A DNA stretch of 64,000 nt from Kocuria palustris (GTDB lineage: Bacteria; Actinomycetota; Actinomycetes; Actinomycetales; Micrococcaceae), in contig NZ_VDOR01000004.1 in assembly GCF_007666205.1 (NCBI RefSeq), forward strand, positions 108,009 to 172,008. The letters are read 5' to 3'. The translations under genes were made by a program, and so were the position numbers. The notes below the pieces were generated by a model that saw nothing but the letters and a program-made list of their open reading frames with translations, was not told the origin of the DNA and did not search any database. This document shows positions 17,535 to 27,916 of the stretch, piece by piece (position 1 is the first letter of the stretch; each line of letters opens with the position of its first letter).

Positions 17535-19160
17535 ATGAGCACTCTTTCCGTCACCGCCGCGGGGGCAGCCCGCGAAGCCATCGACCGGCACGTCCCCCAG
17601 CTCGCCGCGGACCGCTTCGCCTCGCGGCTGTTCGCCAAGGACCACACCCTGTGGGGCCCCGAGGCCGAGGAGGAGGCCGCCAAGCGCCTGGGCTGGGTCG
17701 ACGCGCACGACGTCTCCCGCCCGCTCGTCCAGGAGATCCTCGACCTGCGCGACTCGTTCGCCGCGGAGGGCGTCGACCGCTTCGTGCTCGCCGGCATGGG
17801 CGGGTCGTCCCTGGCCCCCGAGGTGATCACGCGCACCGCCGGCGTCGAGCTGTTCGTGCTCGACTCGACCGATCCCGTGATGGTCCGGGCGGCGCTGTCC
17901 GATCGCATCGGCCGCACCGCCGCGATCATCTCCTCGAAGTCCGGCTCGACCGTCGAGACCGACTCCGCGCGCCGAGCCTTCGAGAAGGCCTTCACCGACG
18001 CGGGCATCGACCCCGCGCGCCGGCTGGTCGTGGTCACCGATCCCGGCTCCCCCTTTGACGGCGCCGCCCGCGAGGCCGGCTACCGGGCGGTCTTCAACGC
18101 CGATGCCACCGTGGGCGGGCGCTTCTCGGCGCTGACCGCCTTCGGCCTGGTTCCCTCGGGTCTGGCCGGAGCCGACATCGTCGGGCTCCTCGATGACGCC
18201 GAGACCGCCTCGGAGATGCTGCGCGAGGACGCCGACGACAACCTGGCGCTGCGCCTGGGCGCGGCCCTGGGCGGCACGACGCCGCTGCGGGACAAGATCG
18301 TGCTCCAGGACCGCGGCTCGGGCATCGTGGGCTTCGCCGACTGGGCCGAGCAGCTCATCGCCGAGTCCACGGGCAAGCTCGGCACCGGCCTGCTCCCGGT
18401 CGTCGTCGGGGACGACGCGCCCGAGCTGTCCGCTCCGGTGGCCTCCGACGTCCTGCCGGCCCTGCTGGTCTCGGCGGACGACGAGAGCCTGCTCAGCGGC
18501 GACGTCGACGCGGTGGCCGTGTCGGGCTCCCTCGGCGCCCAGATGCTGCTGTGGGAGACGGCGACCGCCGTGGCCGGCGCCCTGCTGCGGATCAACCCCT
18601 TCGACCAGCCCGACGTCGAGTCCGCGAAGGTCGCCACGCGCGCCGTCCTGGCGGAAAAGCCCGAGCCCGCCCCCGCGGATCTCGTGGACGGCTCCGTCGA
18701 GATCCGCGGCGACGCCGCGCTGCTGTCCGGCGCCCGGGACCTGCGCAGCGCCGTCGAGGCCCTGCTCAGGTCCCTCCCGGCCGACGGCTACCTCGCGATC
18801 CAGGCGTACTTCGATCGCCTGACCTGGACGGAGCTCGAGGACTCCCGGGCGCTGCTGGCCCGCATCACGCGCCGCCCGACGACCTTCGGCTGGGGGCCGC
18901 GCTTCCTGCACTCGACGGGCCAGTTCCACAAGGGCGGGACCTCCGTGGGCGCGTTCCTGCAGATCGCGGCCGCCTCCGACACGGATCTGGAGATCCCCGG
19001 CGGCGACTTCACCTTCGGCGAGCTGATCTCGGCCCAGGCCGACGGCGATGCCCAGGTCCTGCGCGAGCACGGCCGCCCCGTGCTGCAGCTGCGCCTGACC
19101 GATCGCGAGACCGGCGTCAGCCAGGTGCTCGACGTCCTGCACGCGATCCTCGGCCGCTGA
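17535..19160 (+). CDS. pgi: Glucose-6-phosphate isomerase (actinobacterial type)
   Basis: It interconverts glucose-6-phosphate and fructose-6-phosphate. The 541-residue protein carries the sugar-phosphate-binding SIS motifs FVLAGMGGSSLAPEVI and IISSKSGSTVET, then FADWAEQLIAESTGK, and the C-terminal GPRFLHSTGQFHKGG with catalytic His/Lys. This divergent Pgi form is found between tal and zwf in many actinobacteria, where it recycles fructose-6-phosphate into the oxidative branch. ATG at 17535 is preceded by GAGAGGA. The frame is open further upstream, but that part is low-complexity and has no family match. Confidence 0.9.
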   Translation: MSTLSVTAAGAAREAIDRHVPQLAADRFASRLFAKDHTLWGPEAEEEAAKRLGWVDAHDVSRPLVQEILDLRDSFAAEGVDRFVLAGMGGSSLAPEVITRTAGVELFVLDSTDPVMVRAALSDRIGRTAAIISSKSGSTVETDSARRAFEKAFTDAGIDPARRLVVVTDPGSPFDGAAREAGYRAVFNADATVGGRFSALTAFGLVPSGLAGADIVGLLDDAETASEMLREDADDNLALRLGAALGGTTPLRDKIVLQDRGSGIVGFADWAEQLIAESTGKLGTGLLPVVVGDDAPELSAPVASDVLPALLVSADDESLLSGDVDAVAVSGSLGAQMLLWETATAVAGALLRINPFDQPDVESAKVATRAVLAEKPEPAPADLVDGSVEIRGDAALLSGARDLRSAVEALLRSLPADGYLAIQAYFDRLTWTELEDSRALLARITRRPTTFGWGPRFLHSTGQFHKGGTSVGAFLQIAAASDTDLEIPGGDFTFGELISAQADGDAQVLREHGRPVLQLRLTDRETGVSQVLDVLHAILGR

Positions 19161-19233
19161 TCCGCACGGCGCGGAGCCGCCGGCCTCCGGGCTGCGACCC
19201 CGCGCCGTGCCGCGTCGGGCCCGCCCGGCGCCG

Positions 19234-19262
19234 CCAGGGGCCCGACCGCGTCGGGCCCCTGG
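19234..19262 (+). terminator. Terminator after pgi
   Basis: A 13-bp perfect stem CCAGGGGCCCGAC/GTCGGGCCCCTGG with a 3-nt loop is followed by TGCTTCCC, 74 bp after the pgi stop. Confidence 0.75.
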
Positions 19263-19297
19263 TGCTTCCCGCCGCTCCGCCCCGCCTCCGACAGGAG

Positions 19298-19303
19298 TAG
19301 TCT
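19298..19303 (+). promoter_or_regulatory. -10 box candidate for zwf-opcA-pgl
   Basis: TAGTCT lies ~80 bp before the zwf start, just after the pgi terminator. It would give the zwf operon its own transcript with AGAGGAG (19372-19378) as ribosome binding site. Confidence 0.4.
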
Positions 19304-19382
19304 CGGACCGGCCCGGGCGCCGCCGACATCCTCGGCGCCGCCCGCCCCGTCGCTTCCCAGCCCCGCTCTCCAGAGGAGCCCC

Positions 19383-20927
19383 GTGCCGAACTCCGCACCG
19401 CCCACGACCAACCCGCTGCGCGATCCGCGCGATCGGCGCCTCGCCCGCGTGGCGGCGCCGTCGGCCCTCGTCCTGTTCGGCGTGACCGGCGACCTCGCGC
19501 GCAAGAAGCTGCTGCCCGCCATGTACGACCTGGTGAACCGGGGCCTGCTGCCGCCCTCGTTCTCCCTGGTCGGCTTCGGCCGACGCGACTGGAGCCACGA
19601 CGACTTCCGCGACTACGCGCGCCGGTCCGTCGAGGACAACGCCCGCACGGGGTTCCAGGAGACGGTGTGGCAGCAGTTCGCCGCGGGCCTGCGCTTCGTG
19701 CAGGGCGAGTTCGACGACTCCGAGGCCTACGACCGCCTGGCCGCCGTGCTGTCGGAGCTCGACGAGGACCGCGGCACGCGCGGCAATCACGCGTTCTACC
19801 TCTCGATCCCGCCCAAGGCCTTCGAGCTCGTGTGCCAGCAGCTGGCCGAGCACGGCCTCGCCGAGAACGAGGAGGCCGAGGGCTGGCGCCGCGTCGTGAT
19901 CGAGAAGCCCTTCGGCCACGACCTCGAATCCGCCAAGGAGCTCAACTCGATCGTCGAGAGCGTCTTCTCCCACGACGCGATCTTCCGGATCGATCACTAC
20001 CTCGGCAAGGAGACGGTCCAGAACATCCTGGCCATGCGCTTCGCCAACGCGATGTACGAGCCGCTGTGGAACGCCGATCACATCGATCACGTGCAGATCA
20101 CCATGGCCGAGTCGATCGGCATCGGCACCCGCGCCGGCTACTACGACGGCGTGGGAGCGGCGCGCGACGTCATCCAGAACCATCTGCTGCAGCTGCTCGC
20201 GCTGACCGCCATGGAGGAGCCCGGCAGCTTCACCGCGCGCGCCCTGCGCTACGAGAAGGCCAAGGTGCTCTCGGCGGTCGTGCTCGGCGACGACCTCGGC
20301 GCGTCCTCGTCGATCGGCCAGTACGGGGCCGGTCTGCAGGGCGGCGAGCAGGTCAAGGGCTTCCTGGAGGAGCAGGACATCCCCGCCGACTCCCGCACGG
20401 AGACCTTCGCCGCCCTGCGCCTGGAGGTCGACAACCGGCGCTGGCAGGGCGTCCCCTTCTACCTGCGCGCGGGCAAGCGCCTGGGGCGGCGCGTCACCGA
20501 GATCGCCGTGATCTTCAAGCGCACCCCCAACCGCCTGTTCACCCCGCACGACACGGAGGAGTTCGGGCAGAACGCGGTGGTCATCCGGATCCAGCCCGAT
20601 GAAGGCGTGACGATCCGCTTCGGCTCGAAGGTCCCGGGCACGCAGTCCGAGATCCGCGACGTCACGATGGACTTCGGCTACGGCCACGCCTTCACCGAGT
20701 CCTCCCCCGAGGCCTATGAGCGGCTGATCCTGGACGTGCTGCTCGGCGAGCCGCCGCTGTTCCCCGACCATCAGGAGGTCGAGCTCTCGTGGCGGATCCT
20801 GGACCCCTTCGAGCAGCACTGGGCCGAGCACGACATCCGCCCGGAGACCTACGCCCCCGGATCCTGGGGACCCGCATCCGCCGACCGGCTGATGCAGCGA
20901 GAAGGAAGGACCTGGAGGCGTCCGTGA
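19383..20927 (+). CDS. zwf: Glucose-6-phosphate 1-dehydrogenase
   Basis: It catalyses the first NADPH-forming step of the pentose-phosphate pathway. In the 514-residue protein the Rossmann dinucleotide motif is LFGVTGDLARKKLLPAMY. The substrate motif RIDHYLGKETVQNI has the catalytic histidine, and EKPFGHDLESAK and RAGKRLGRRVTEIAV are also present. GTG at 19383 has AGAGGAG 4 nt upstream. The stop overlaps the opcA start as GTGA. Actinobacterial Zwf activity depends on OpcA, whose gene follows directly. Confidence 0.96.
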   Translation: MPNSAPPTTNPLRDPRDRRLARVAAPSALVLFGVTGDLARKKLLPAMYDLVNRGLLPPSFSLVGFGRRDWSHDDFRDYARRSVEDNARTGFQETVWQQFAAGLRFVQGEFDDSEAYDRLAAVLSELDEDRGTRGNHAFYLSIPPKAFELVCQQLAEHGLAENEEAEGWRRVVIEKPFGHDLESAKELNSIVESVFSHDAIFRIDHYLGKETVQNILAMRFANAMYEPLWNADHIDHVQITMAESIGIGTRAGYYDGVGAARDVIQNHLLQLLALTAMEEPGSFTARALRYEKAKVLSAVVLGDDLGASSSIGQYGAGLQGGEQVKGFLEEQDIPADSRTETFAALRLEVDNRRWQGVPFYLRAGKRLGRRVTEIAVIFKRTPNRLFTPHDTEEFGQNAVVIRIQPDEGVTIRFGSKVPGTQSEIRDVTMDFGYGHAFTESSPEAYERLILDVLLGEPPLFPDHQEVELSWRILDPFEQHWAEHDIRPETYAPGSWGPASADRLMQREGRTWRRP

Positions 20928-21940
20928 TCGTCACACTCGAGAACACCACCACCGCCGACATCGACAAGACGCTGCAGCGGCTGCGCGACGAGAGCGGCGT
21001 GGTCACCCTGGGCCGTGTCCTGACCCTCGTGATCGTGGCCGAGGCGGGTCACTCCGAGAAGGCCCTCGACGCCGCCGTCCAGGCCTCGCACGAGCATCCG
21101 TGCCGGATCATCATGCACGTGGCCCACTCGTCCCACGACTCGACCCGCCTGGACGCCCAGGTGCGCGCCGGCGGCGATGCGGGCGCCTCGGAGGTCGTCG
21201 TGCTGCACGGCTACGGCGAGCTCGCCGTCCCGTCGGAGGCCCTGGTCTCCGCCCTGCTGCTGCCCGATGCCCCGATCGTCGCCTGGTGGCCGCACCGCGT
21301 GCCGGCGAACCCGGCGGAGTCCTCGATCGGGCGGATCGCGCACCGTCGCATCACCGATTCGACGACCGCGGGCGACGTCGTGACCTGCCTGTCGGACCTC
21401 GCCGAGAACTACCGCCCCGGCGACACCGACATCTCCTGGACCCGGCTGACCATGTGGCGCGTCCAGCTCTCGGCCGCCTACGAGCAGGCCCCGGCCAGCC
21501 CCATGCGCGAGATCGTCATCACGGGCGCCGACGACTCGTCCCGCGTGCGGCTGCTCGGCGCCTGGCTGGGCTCCCGGCTCGAGTGCCCCGTGCGCCTCAT
21601 CCACCCCGAGCGCTCGACGCACGGGCTGGACACGGTCCGCCTGGTCCGCGAGGGCGGCGAGATCGTCCTGGACCGACCCGGCGACACCCTGGCCACCCTG
21701 AGCCAGCCCGGCCAGCAGGACCAGAAGGTCGCCCTGCCCCACCGCTCGCTCAGCGCCTGCCTGGCCGAGGAGCTGCGGCGCCTGGACCCGGACGAGGTCT
21801 ACGGCGACGTCCTGCGCTCGGTCGGGGCCTTCGAGCGCGATCAGGCGACGGCGCGCGCGGCGGCCGGCGAGCAGGACACGGACCCGGACGGAGCCGACCC
21901 GGCCCGCCCCGCAGACGACGAGGAGCAGGAGCAGGCATGA
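20924..21940 (+). CDS. opcA: Glucose-6-phosphate dehydrogenase assembly protein OpcA
   Basis: OpcA is the allosteric/assembly partner of Zwf. The 338-residue protein begins at GTG 20924 (VIVTLENTTTADIDKTLQ), overlapping the zwf stop. Landmarks are HPCRIIMHVAHS, AGGDAGASEVVVLHGYGELA, LPDAPIVAWWPHRVP, DISWTRLTMWRVQLSAAYE and the C-terminal PHRSLSACLAEELRRLDPDEVYGDVL. It ends in an acidic Asp/Glu-rich tail. The ATG of pgl overlaps its stop, so zwf, opcA and pgl form one coupled set. A longer frame opens at 20789 inside zwf but has no family match. Confidence 0.93.
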   Translation: MIVTLENTTTADIDKTLQRLRDESGVVTLGRVLTLVIVAEAGHSEKALDAAVQASHEHPCRIIMHVAHSSHDSTRLDAQVRAGGDAGASEVVVLHGYGELAVPSEALVSALLLPDAPIVAWWPHRVPANPAESSIGRIAHRRITDSTTAGDVVTCLSDLAENYRPGDTDISWTRLTMWRVQLSAAYEQAPASPMREIVITGADDSSRVRLLGAWLGSRLECPVRLIHPERSTHGLDTVRLVREGGEIVLDRPGDTLATLSQPGQQDQKVALPHRSLSACLAEELRRLDPDEVYGDVLRSVGAFERDQATARAAAGEQDTDPDGADPARPADDEEQEQA

Positions 21941-22704
21941 CCGACGCACTCGAGATCTCGACCGCCCCGGACAAGGACTCCCTCGCGGAGCTCGTGACCC
22001 AGCGGGTGCTGCAGGTGCTGGTCGACGCGCAGGCCGAGCGGGGCCGCGCCTCGATCGCGCTGACTGGCGGCAGCATGGGCACGCGCACGATCGCGGCTCT
22101 GGCCGCGACGTCCCGGACCTCCGACCGCGGCCCGGACTGGTCCAGGGTGGACTTCTGGTGGTCGGACGAGCGCTTCCTCCCCCGCGGGGACTCCGAGCGC
22201 AACGTCCAGCAGGCCATGGACGCCCTGACCGAGTCCGCCCCGGAGTTCCAGGTGCCGCCGGAGAACGTCCACATCATCGGCAGCGCGGACGAGTTCGCCT
22301 CGCCCGAGGAGGCGGCGGCCGACTACCTCGACGAGCTGCGCGCGGCCGCGGCCGATCAGGGCACGCAGCAGCTGCCTCTCCTCGACGTCGCGCTGCTGGG
22401 CGTCGGCCCCGACGGGCATGTCGCGTCGATGTTCCCGGGCCGCGACGAGCTCGGCATCGAGGCGGCCACCGTCGTGGCCGTGCACGACTCCCCCAAGCCC
22501 CCGGCCCGGCGCGTGTCCATGGCGCTGCCGCTGATCCGCACGGCATCGCATGTGTGGTTCGTGGTGGCCGGGCAGGACAAGGCCGAGGCCGTGGGGCGCC
22601 TGCTCGACGGCGGCCCCGTCGATCGGACGCCGGCCTGCGGTGTGCGCGGCACCGCCTCGACGGCCCTGTTCGCGACCCCGGACGCCCTGGGCGACCGCGC
22701 CTGA
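21937..22704 (+). CDS. pgl: 6-phosphogluconolactonase
   Basis: It hydrolyses 6-phosphogluconolactone, the product of Zwf. The 255-residue protein of the DevB/SOL family has IALTGGSMGTRTI, then DFWWSDERFLPRGDSERN, LLDVALLGVGPDGHVASMFPGRDEL with the catalytic His, and SMALPLIRTASHVWFVVAGQDKAEAV. ATG at 21937 overlaps the opcA stop as ATGA. It ends the plus-strand pentose-phosphate series and is followed by a perfect 42-bp palindrome that also serves the convergent secG. Confidence 0.93.
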   Translation: MTDALEISTAPDKDSLAELVTQRVLQVLVDAQAERGRASIALTGGSMGTRTIAALAATSRTSDRGPDWSRVDFWWSDERFLPRGDSERNVQQAMDALTESAPEFQVPPENVHIIGSADEFASPEEAAADYLDELRAAAADQGTQQLPLLDVALLGVGPDGHVASMFPGRDELGIEAATVVAVHDSPKPPARRVSMALPLIRTASHVWFVVAGQDKAEAVGRLLDGGPVDRTPACGVRGTASTALFATPDALGDRA

Positions 22705-22744
22705 GCCGCCGCCCAGGGCCGCCGCCCAGGGCCGCCCGAGCGCA

Positions 22745-22786
22745 GCAGAACGGCCCCGCCTCCCATGGGAGGCGGGGCCGTTCTGC
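22745..22786. terminator. Bidirectional terminator between pgl and secG
   Basis: A perfect 42-bp palindrome has 20-bp arms starting GCAGAACGGCCCC around a central AT. It lies between two converging operons, and its symmetry fits termination from both sides. Confidence 0.8.
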
Positions 22787-22806
22787 AACCTGGGGACCGG
22801 CGCGGG

Positions 22807-23079
22807 TCACAGACCCGCGGGGGCGGCGCCTCCGGTCTCGACGAATCGCATGGTGATCCCGAACGCCGCGATGCACAGCGCCCACACCACGATCACCGTG
22901 GTGGTCAGGCGCACGAGGTTCTTCTGCGCGACGCCCGAGGTGTTCAGCGACTGGGTCATGCCGCCGCCGAACATGTCCGAGAGACCACCGCCCTTGCCCT
23001 TGTTGAGCAGGACCAGGATGATCGCCAGGACGCTGGTGAGCACGATGACCGCCAGCAGGATGTCTTGCAGGATCGCCAT
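22807..23079 (-). CDS. secG: Preprotein translocase subunit SecG
   Basis: SecG is the small auxiliary subunit of the SecYEG protein-export channel. The 90-residue protein has two membrane helices (residues ~2-25 and ~58-78). The cytoplasmic loop LLNKGKGGGLSDMFGGG between them holds the family GGGLSDMFGG motif. It is the last gene of the gap-pgk-tpiA-secG run, 37 bp after tpiA, the same place as in mycobacteria. ATG at 23079 has GAGGGAGATCC upstream. Confidence 0.94.
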   Translation of the reverse strand: MAILQDILLAVIVLTSVLAIILVLLNKGKGGGLSDMFGGGMTQSLNTSGVAQKNLVRLTTTVIVVWALCIAAFGITMRFVETGGAAPAGL

Positions 23080-23116
23080 GGATCTCCCTCGAAGTCGCGT
23101 CTCGGGCAGCCGCGGA

Positions 23117-23932
23117 TCAGTCGGTCGTCAGGTGCTGCTCGAACTTCGCAATGCTAGCAAACTCGTCCGCGTCGAGGCTGGCGCCGCCGACGAGGGCTCC
23201 GTCGACGTCCTTGCCGCCGAGGATCTCGGCGACGTTCTTGGCCTTGACCGACCCGCCGTAGAGGATGCGCGTCGAGGCGGCGGTCTGCTCGTCGTAGAGC
23301 TTCCCGATCTCCGCACGGATGGCGGCGGCCATCTCCTGGGCGTCCTCGGGCCCGGCGACCTTGCCGGTGCCGATGGCCCACACGGGCTCGTAGGCCACCA
23401 CGAGCTCGGCGACCTTCTCCGCGGGCAGGCCCTGGATCGAGCCGCGCACCTGCTCGAGCGTGTGCTCGACGTGCCGGCCGGCCTCGCGGACGTCGAGGCC
23501 CTCGCCGACGCACAGGATCGGGACCAGGCCGTGGCGGTGCGCGGCCTCGATCTTGGCCAGGCACTGCTCGTCGGTCTCGCCGTGGACGGTGCGGCGCTCG
23601 GAGTGCCCGACGATCACGTAGGTGCAGTCCAGCTTGGCCAGCATCTCGCCCGAGATGTCGCCCGTGTAGGCCCCGGAGTCCTGATCCGAGAGGTCCTGGC
23701 CGCCGAAGCGCACCGGGAGGCCGTCGCCGGCCACGATGGTCTGCACCGAGCGGATGTCGGTGAAGGGAGGGAAGACGGCGACCTCGACGCGGTCGAAGTC
23801 GTGCTGGGCGTCCTGGAGGGTCCAGGTCAGCTTCTGCAGCAGCGCGACGCCCTGCTGGTGGTCGAGGTTCATCTTCCAGTTGCCCGCGATCAGCGGGGTG
23901 CGGTCGAAGGTGCCGTCGGTCTTGGCGGTCAT
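23117..23932 (-). CDS. tpiA: Triose-phosphate isomerase
   Basis: It interconverts dihydroxyacetone phosphate and glyceraldehyde-3-phosphate. The 271-residue protein has [10 protein letters not shown] with the substrate lysine, the catalytic histidine in VIVGHSERR, the catalytic glutamate in [16 protein letters not shown] (followed by flexible loop 6), and the phosphate-binding [11 protein letters not shown] at 23932 is used because GAGGAG precedes it; upstream codons in frame lie in the intergenic hairpin and have no family match. It follows pgk and precedes secG. Confidence 0.95.
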   Translation of the reverse strand: MTAKTDGTFDRTPLIAGNWKMNLDHQQGVALLQKLTWTLQDAQHDFDRVEVAVFPPFTDIRSVQTIVAGDGLPVRFGGQDLSDQDSGAYTGDISGEMLAKLDCTYVIVGHSERRTVHGETDEQCLAKIEAAHRHGLVPILCVGEGLDVREAGRHVEHTLEQVRGSIQGLPAEKVAELVVAYEPVWAIGTGKVAGPEDAQEMAAAIRAEIGKLYDEQTAASTRILYGGSVKAKNVAEILGGKDVDGALVGGASLDADEFASIAKFEQHLTTD

Positions 23933-23970
23933 GCGTGTCTCCTCGGGAGGTCGTGCGGGTCGGTCTGAGC

Positions 23971-24012
23971 GCCGCCGCCGGATGCCGCGGTGAGGCATCC
24001 TGCGGCGGCGGG
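23971..24012 (-). terminator. Hairpin between pgk and tpiA
   Basis: An imperfect GC-rich stem is built on GGATGCC/GGCATCC extended by CGCCGCC/GCGGCGG, 20-60 nt after the pgk stop on the minus strand. It may be a partial terminator or processing hairpin, because tpiA has no evident promoter of its own. Confidence 0.45.
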
Positions 24013-24025
24013 GTGCGGCGGTCGG

Positions 24026-25246
24026 TCAGCCCATCACGGCTACGCCCGGCAGCTCCTTGCCCTCGATGAACTCGAGGGATGCGCCGCCGCCGGTCGAGAT
24101 GTGGCCGAACTGGTCGTCGGCGAAGCCGAGCGTGCGCACGGCCGCGGCCGAGTCGCCGCCGCCGATCACGGACATGCCGGAGCCCTCGGCCAGCGCCTGG
24201 GCGATGGCGCGCGTGCCGCCCGCGAAGGCCTCCATCTCGAACACGCCCGCGGGGCCGTTCCAGAAGATGGTCCGGGCCGCGCGGATGGCCTCCGCGAAGG
24301 CCCGGGCGGAGTCCGGGCCGATGTCCAGGCCCATGCCGGAATCGCCGATGCTGCCGCCCTCGATGTCCTCGACGGGGCGGACCTCGTGCTCCGCGTCGGC
24401 CTTGAACTCGGCCGCGTACACGATGTCGGTCGGGAGCACGATCTCAGTGCCCTGGCCGGCCGCCCGGTCCAGGTAGCCCTTGACCGTGTCGATCTGGTCC
24501 TCCTCGACGAGCGACGAGCCGATCGAGTGCCCCTGGGCCTTCAGGAAGGTGAAGACCATGCCGCCGCCGATGAGCAGCTGATCGGCGCGGCCGATCAGGT
24601 TCTCGATCACGGCGAGCTTGTCCGAGACCTTCGACCCGCCCATGACGACCACGAAGGGGTGGTCCGGGTCCGAGACCACCTTGGTCAGGACGTCGACCTC
24701 GGTCTTCACCAGATCGCCCAGGTAGGGCGGCAGGATCTTCGCGATGTCGTAGACCGAGGCGTGCTTGCGGTGCACGGCGCCGAAGGCGTCGCCCACGAAG
24801 GCCCCGTCCTCCCCCGTCAGCGCGGCCAGCTCCTGCGCGAGCTCTCGGCGCTCGGACTCGTCCTTGGAGGTCTCGCGCGCATCGAAGCGCACGTTCTCCA
24901 CGACCAGGACCTGGCCGTCGGTCAGCGCCTCCGCCTTGGACCGGGCGTCCTCGCCCACGACGTCCTCGGCGACCGCCACGTCGAGCTCGGAGAGCTCGGC
25001 CAGCTTCTTCGCGGCGGGGGCGATCGAGTACTGGGGGTCGACCTTCCCCTTCGGCCGGCCGAGGTGCGCGGTGACGATGACGCGGGCGCCCGCGTCGGAG
25101 AGCTTCTGGATCACGGGCAGCGAGGCGCGCACGCGGCCGTCGTCGGTCACCGTCGAGCCGTCGAGCGGCACGTTGAGATCGGAGCGGACCAGGATGCGGC
25201 GTCCGGAGACGCCCTCGGCGAGCAGATCGTCCAAGGACTTGGCCAT
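24026..25246 (-). CDS. pgk: Phosphoglycerate kinase
   Basis: It transfers phosphate from 1,3-bisphosphoglycerate to ADP. The 406-residue protein has the N-terminal [13 protein letters not shown] motif, [10 protein letters not shown], the hinge region with [12 protein letters not shown], and the C-terminal GGGDSAAAV and [20 protein letters not shown] motifs that bind nucleotide. ATG at 25246 follows GAAGGGAAACC. A strong hairpin between gap and pgk suggests that pgk levels are set by read-through or by processing. Confidence 0.96.
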   Translation of the reverse strand: MAKSLDDLLAEGVSGRRILVRSDLNVPLDGSTVTDDGRVRASLPVIQKLSDAGARVIVTAHLGRPKGKVDPQYSIAPAAKKLAELSELDVAVAEDVVGEDARSKAEALTDGQVLVVENVRFDARETSKDESERRELAQELAALTGEDGAFVGDAFGAVHRKHASVYDIAKILPPYLGDLVKTEVDVLTKVVSDPDHPFVVVMGGSKVSDKLAVIENLIGRADQLLIGGGMVFTFLKAQGHSIGSSLVEEDQIDTVKGYLDRAAGQGTEIVLPTDIVYAAEFKADAEHEVRPVEDIEGGSIGDSGMGLDIGPDSARAFAEAIRAARTIFWNGPAGVFEMEAFAGGTRAIAQALAEGSGMSVIGGGDSAAAVRTLGFADDQFGHISTGGGASLEFIEGKELPGVAVMG

Positions 25247-25331
25247 GATGGTTTCCCTTCGTCGGGCGGGCGCCGCGCCGTCTCGCGCGGCGGTACTGCT
25301 GCGGGCGTCGGCTGCGTCCCTGCAGACGACG

Positions 25332-25373
25332 GCGCGCGGGGCGCCGCAGCACCATGCTGCGGGCCCCGCGCGC
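25332..25373 (-). terminator. Long GC hairpin between gap and pgk
   Basis: A stem of about 17 bp (GCGCGCGGGGC.. with ..GCCCCGCGCGC, then GCAGC/GCTGC) has a 5-nt ACCAT loop and one small bulge. It is 59 bp after the gap stop on the minus strand. It has no U-run, so it may be a terminator or an mRNA stabiliser that gives excess gap transcript. Confidence 0.6.
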
Positions 25374-25431
25374 GGAGTGCCTCACGGCCCCGAGCCGGCC
25401 GGGGCCGTACGGGCGTTCGATCCCCTGCGGA

Positions 25432-26758
<1,327 letters not shown>

Positions 26759-27742
26759 TCAGACGGCGCCGGCCTCGCCGCGTCCCGCGGCCTCCGTGCC
26801 GGAGATGCCGAGCTCCTCCGCCCGGCGATCCGCCATGGCCAGCAGCCGGCGGATCCGGCCGGCGATCGCGTCCTTGGTCAGCACCGGGTCGGAGAGCCGG
26901 CCGAGCTCGTCGAGCGAGGCCTGCTTGTTGGCCAGGCGCAGCTCGCCGGCCACGCGCAGGTGCTCCGGGACGTCGTCGCCCAGGATCTCCAGGGCGCGCT
27001 CGACCCGCGCGCCGGCCGCGACAGCCGCTTGGGCAGAGCGGCGCAGGTTGGCGTCGTCGAAGTTCGCCAGGCGGTTGGCCGTGGCGCGCACCTCCTTGCG
27101 CATGCGCCGCTCCTCCCACGTCATGAGGCAGTCGTGCGCGCCCATGCGGGTCAGCAGCGCGGCGATCGCGTCCCCGTCGCGCACCACGACGCGGTCTCCG
27201 CCGCGCACCTCGCGGGCCTTGGCGATCACGTCGAGGCGGCGGGCCGCGCCCACGAGGGCCAGAGCGGCCTCCGGACCCGGGCAGGTGAACTCCATGGCGC
27301 CGGAGCGCCCGGGCTCGGTCAGGGAGCCGCGGGAGAGGAAGGCGCCGCGCAGCGCGGCCTCGGCATCGCCGACGGAGCCGTTGACCACGACCGGCGGCAG
27401 GCCGCGCACCGGGCGCCCGTGGGAGTCCAGCAGGCCCGTGCGCCGGGCCAGGGCCTCGCCGTCGCGAGCCACGCGCAGGACGTAGTTGCTGCCGCGGCGC
27501 AGCCCGCCGCCGCCCGAGACGATGCCGAGCTCGCAGGCGTGGCCGAACTCCTCCATCACGATGGCGCGCATGCGCCGGGCGACGATCGCGGTGTCCAGCT
27601 CGATCTCGACGACGATGCGCCCGGAGACGATGTGCAGCCCGCCGGAGAACCGCAGGACGGCGGAGAGCTCGGCACGGCGCTCCGAGGCCTTCGAGACCTC
27701 GGTGCGCGCGAGCTCGTCCTTGACCGATGCCGTGAGGGACAT
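26759..27742 (-). CDS. whiA: Sporulation/division regulator WhiA
   Basis: WhiA is a DNA-binding protein that controls septation genes in actinobacteria and is present even in non-sporulating members. The 327-residue protein has a degenerate LAGLIDADG-type N-terminal domain ([27 protein letters not shown], residues ~24-50, and [13 protein letters not shown]) and a C-terminal helix-turn-helix ([44 protein letters not shown]). ATG at 27742 has AAAGGAA upstream. It follows yvcK by 174 bp and has a possible promoter of its own. Confidence 0.95.
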   Translation of the reverse strand: MSLTASVKDELARTEVSKASERRAELSAVLRFSGGLHIVSGRIVVEIELDTAIVARRMRAIVMEEFGHACELGIVSGGGGLRRGSNYVLRVARDGEALARRTGLLDSHGRPVRGLPPVVVNGSVGDAEAALRGAFLSRGSLTEPGRSGAMEFTCPGPEAALALVGAARRLDVIAKAREVRGGDRVVVRDGDAIAALLTRMGAHDCLMTWEERRMRKEVRATANRLANFDDANLRRSAQAAVAAGARVERALEILGDDVPEHLRVAGELRLANKQASLDELGRLSDPVLTKDAIAGRIRRLLAMADRRAEELGISGTEAAGRGEAGAV

Positions 27743-27828
27743 CAGATTCCTTTCGATGCCGGAGATCTGGGGGATGCGGGATCGTCGCCGACCCTCAGCC
27801 CGGGCAGGCGCGTCCGATGCACCGGGAC

Positions 27829-27834
27829 ACCTTA
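27829..27834 (-). promoter_or_regulatory. -10 box candidate for whiA
   Basis: TAAGGT on the minus strand lies ~87 bp before the whiA ATG, in the yvcK-whiA gap. It matches the TAnnnT form seen elsewhere in the window but has no clear -35. Confidence 0.35.
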
Positions 27835-27916
27835 GCCGCACGTCCTCGACGTCGCCCATTCGCCGACGGGCGCCAGGCCCCCGGCGGCCGCGGTCGGCAC
27901 GGCGCCGCGGGGCGGC

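Noticed and set aside
17136..20831. Very long minus-strand open frame antisense to pgi and zwf
   Set aside because: Third-position GC bias opens such frames opposite strongly biased genes. Its product is low-complexity Arg/Gly/Ala/Leu and matches no family, while the plus strand encodes clear enzymes.
22705..22744. Short direct repeat GCCGCCCAGG after pgl
   Set aside because: Two 10-bp copies in a GC-rich spacer beside a terminator are within chance and show no further structure.
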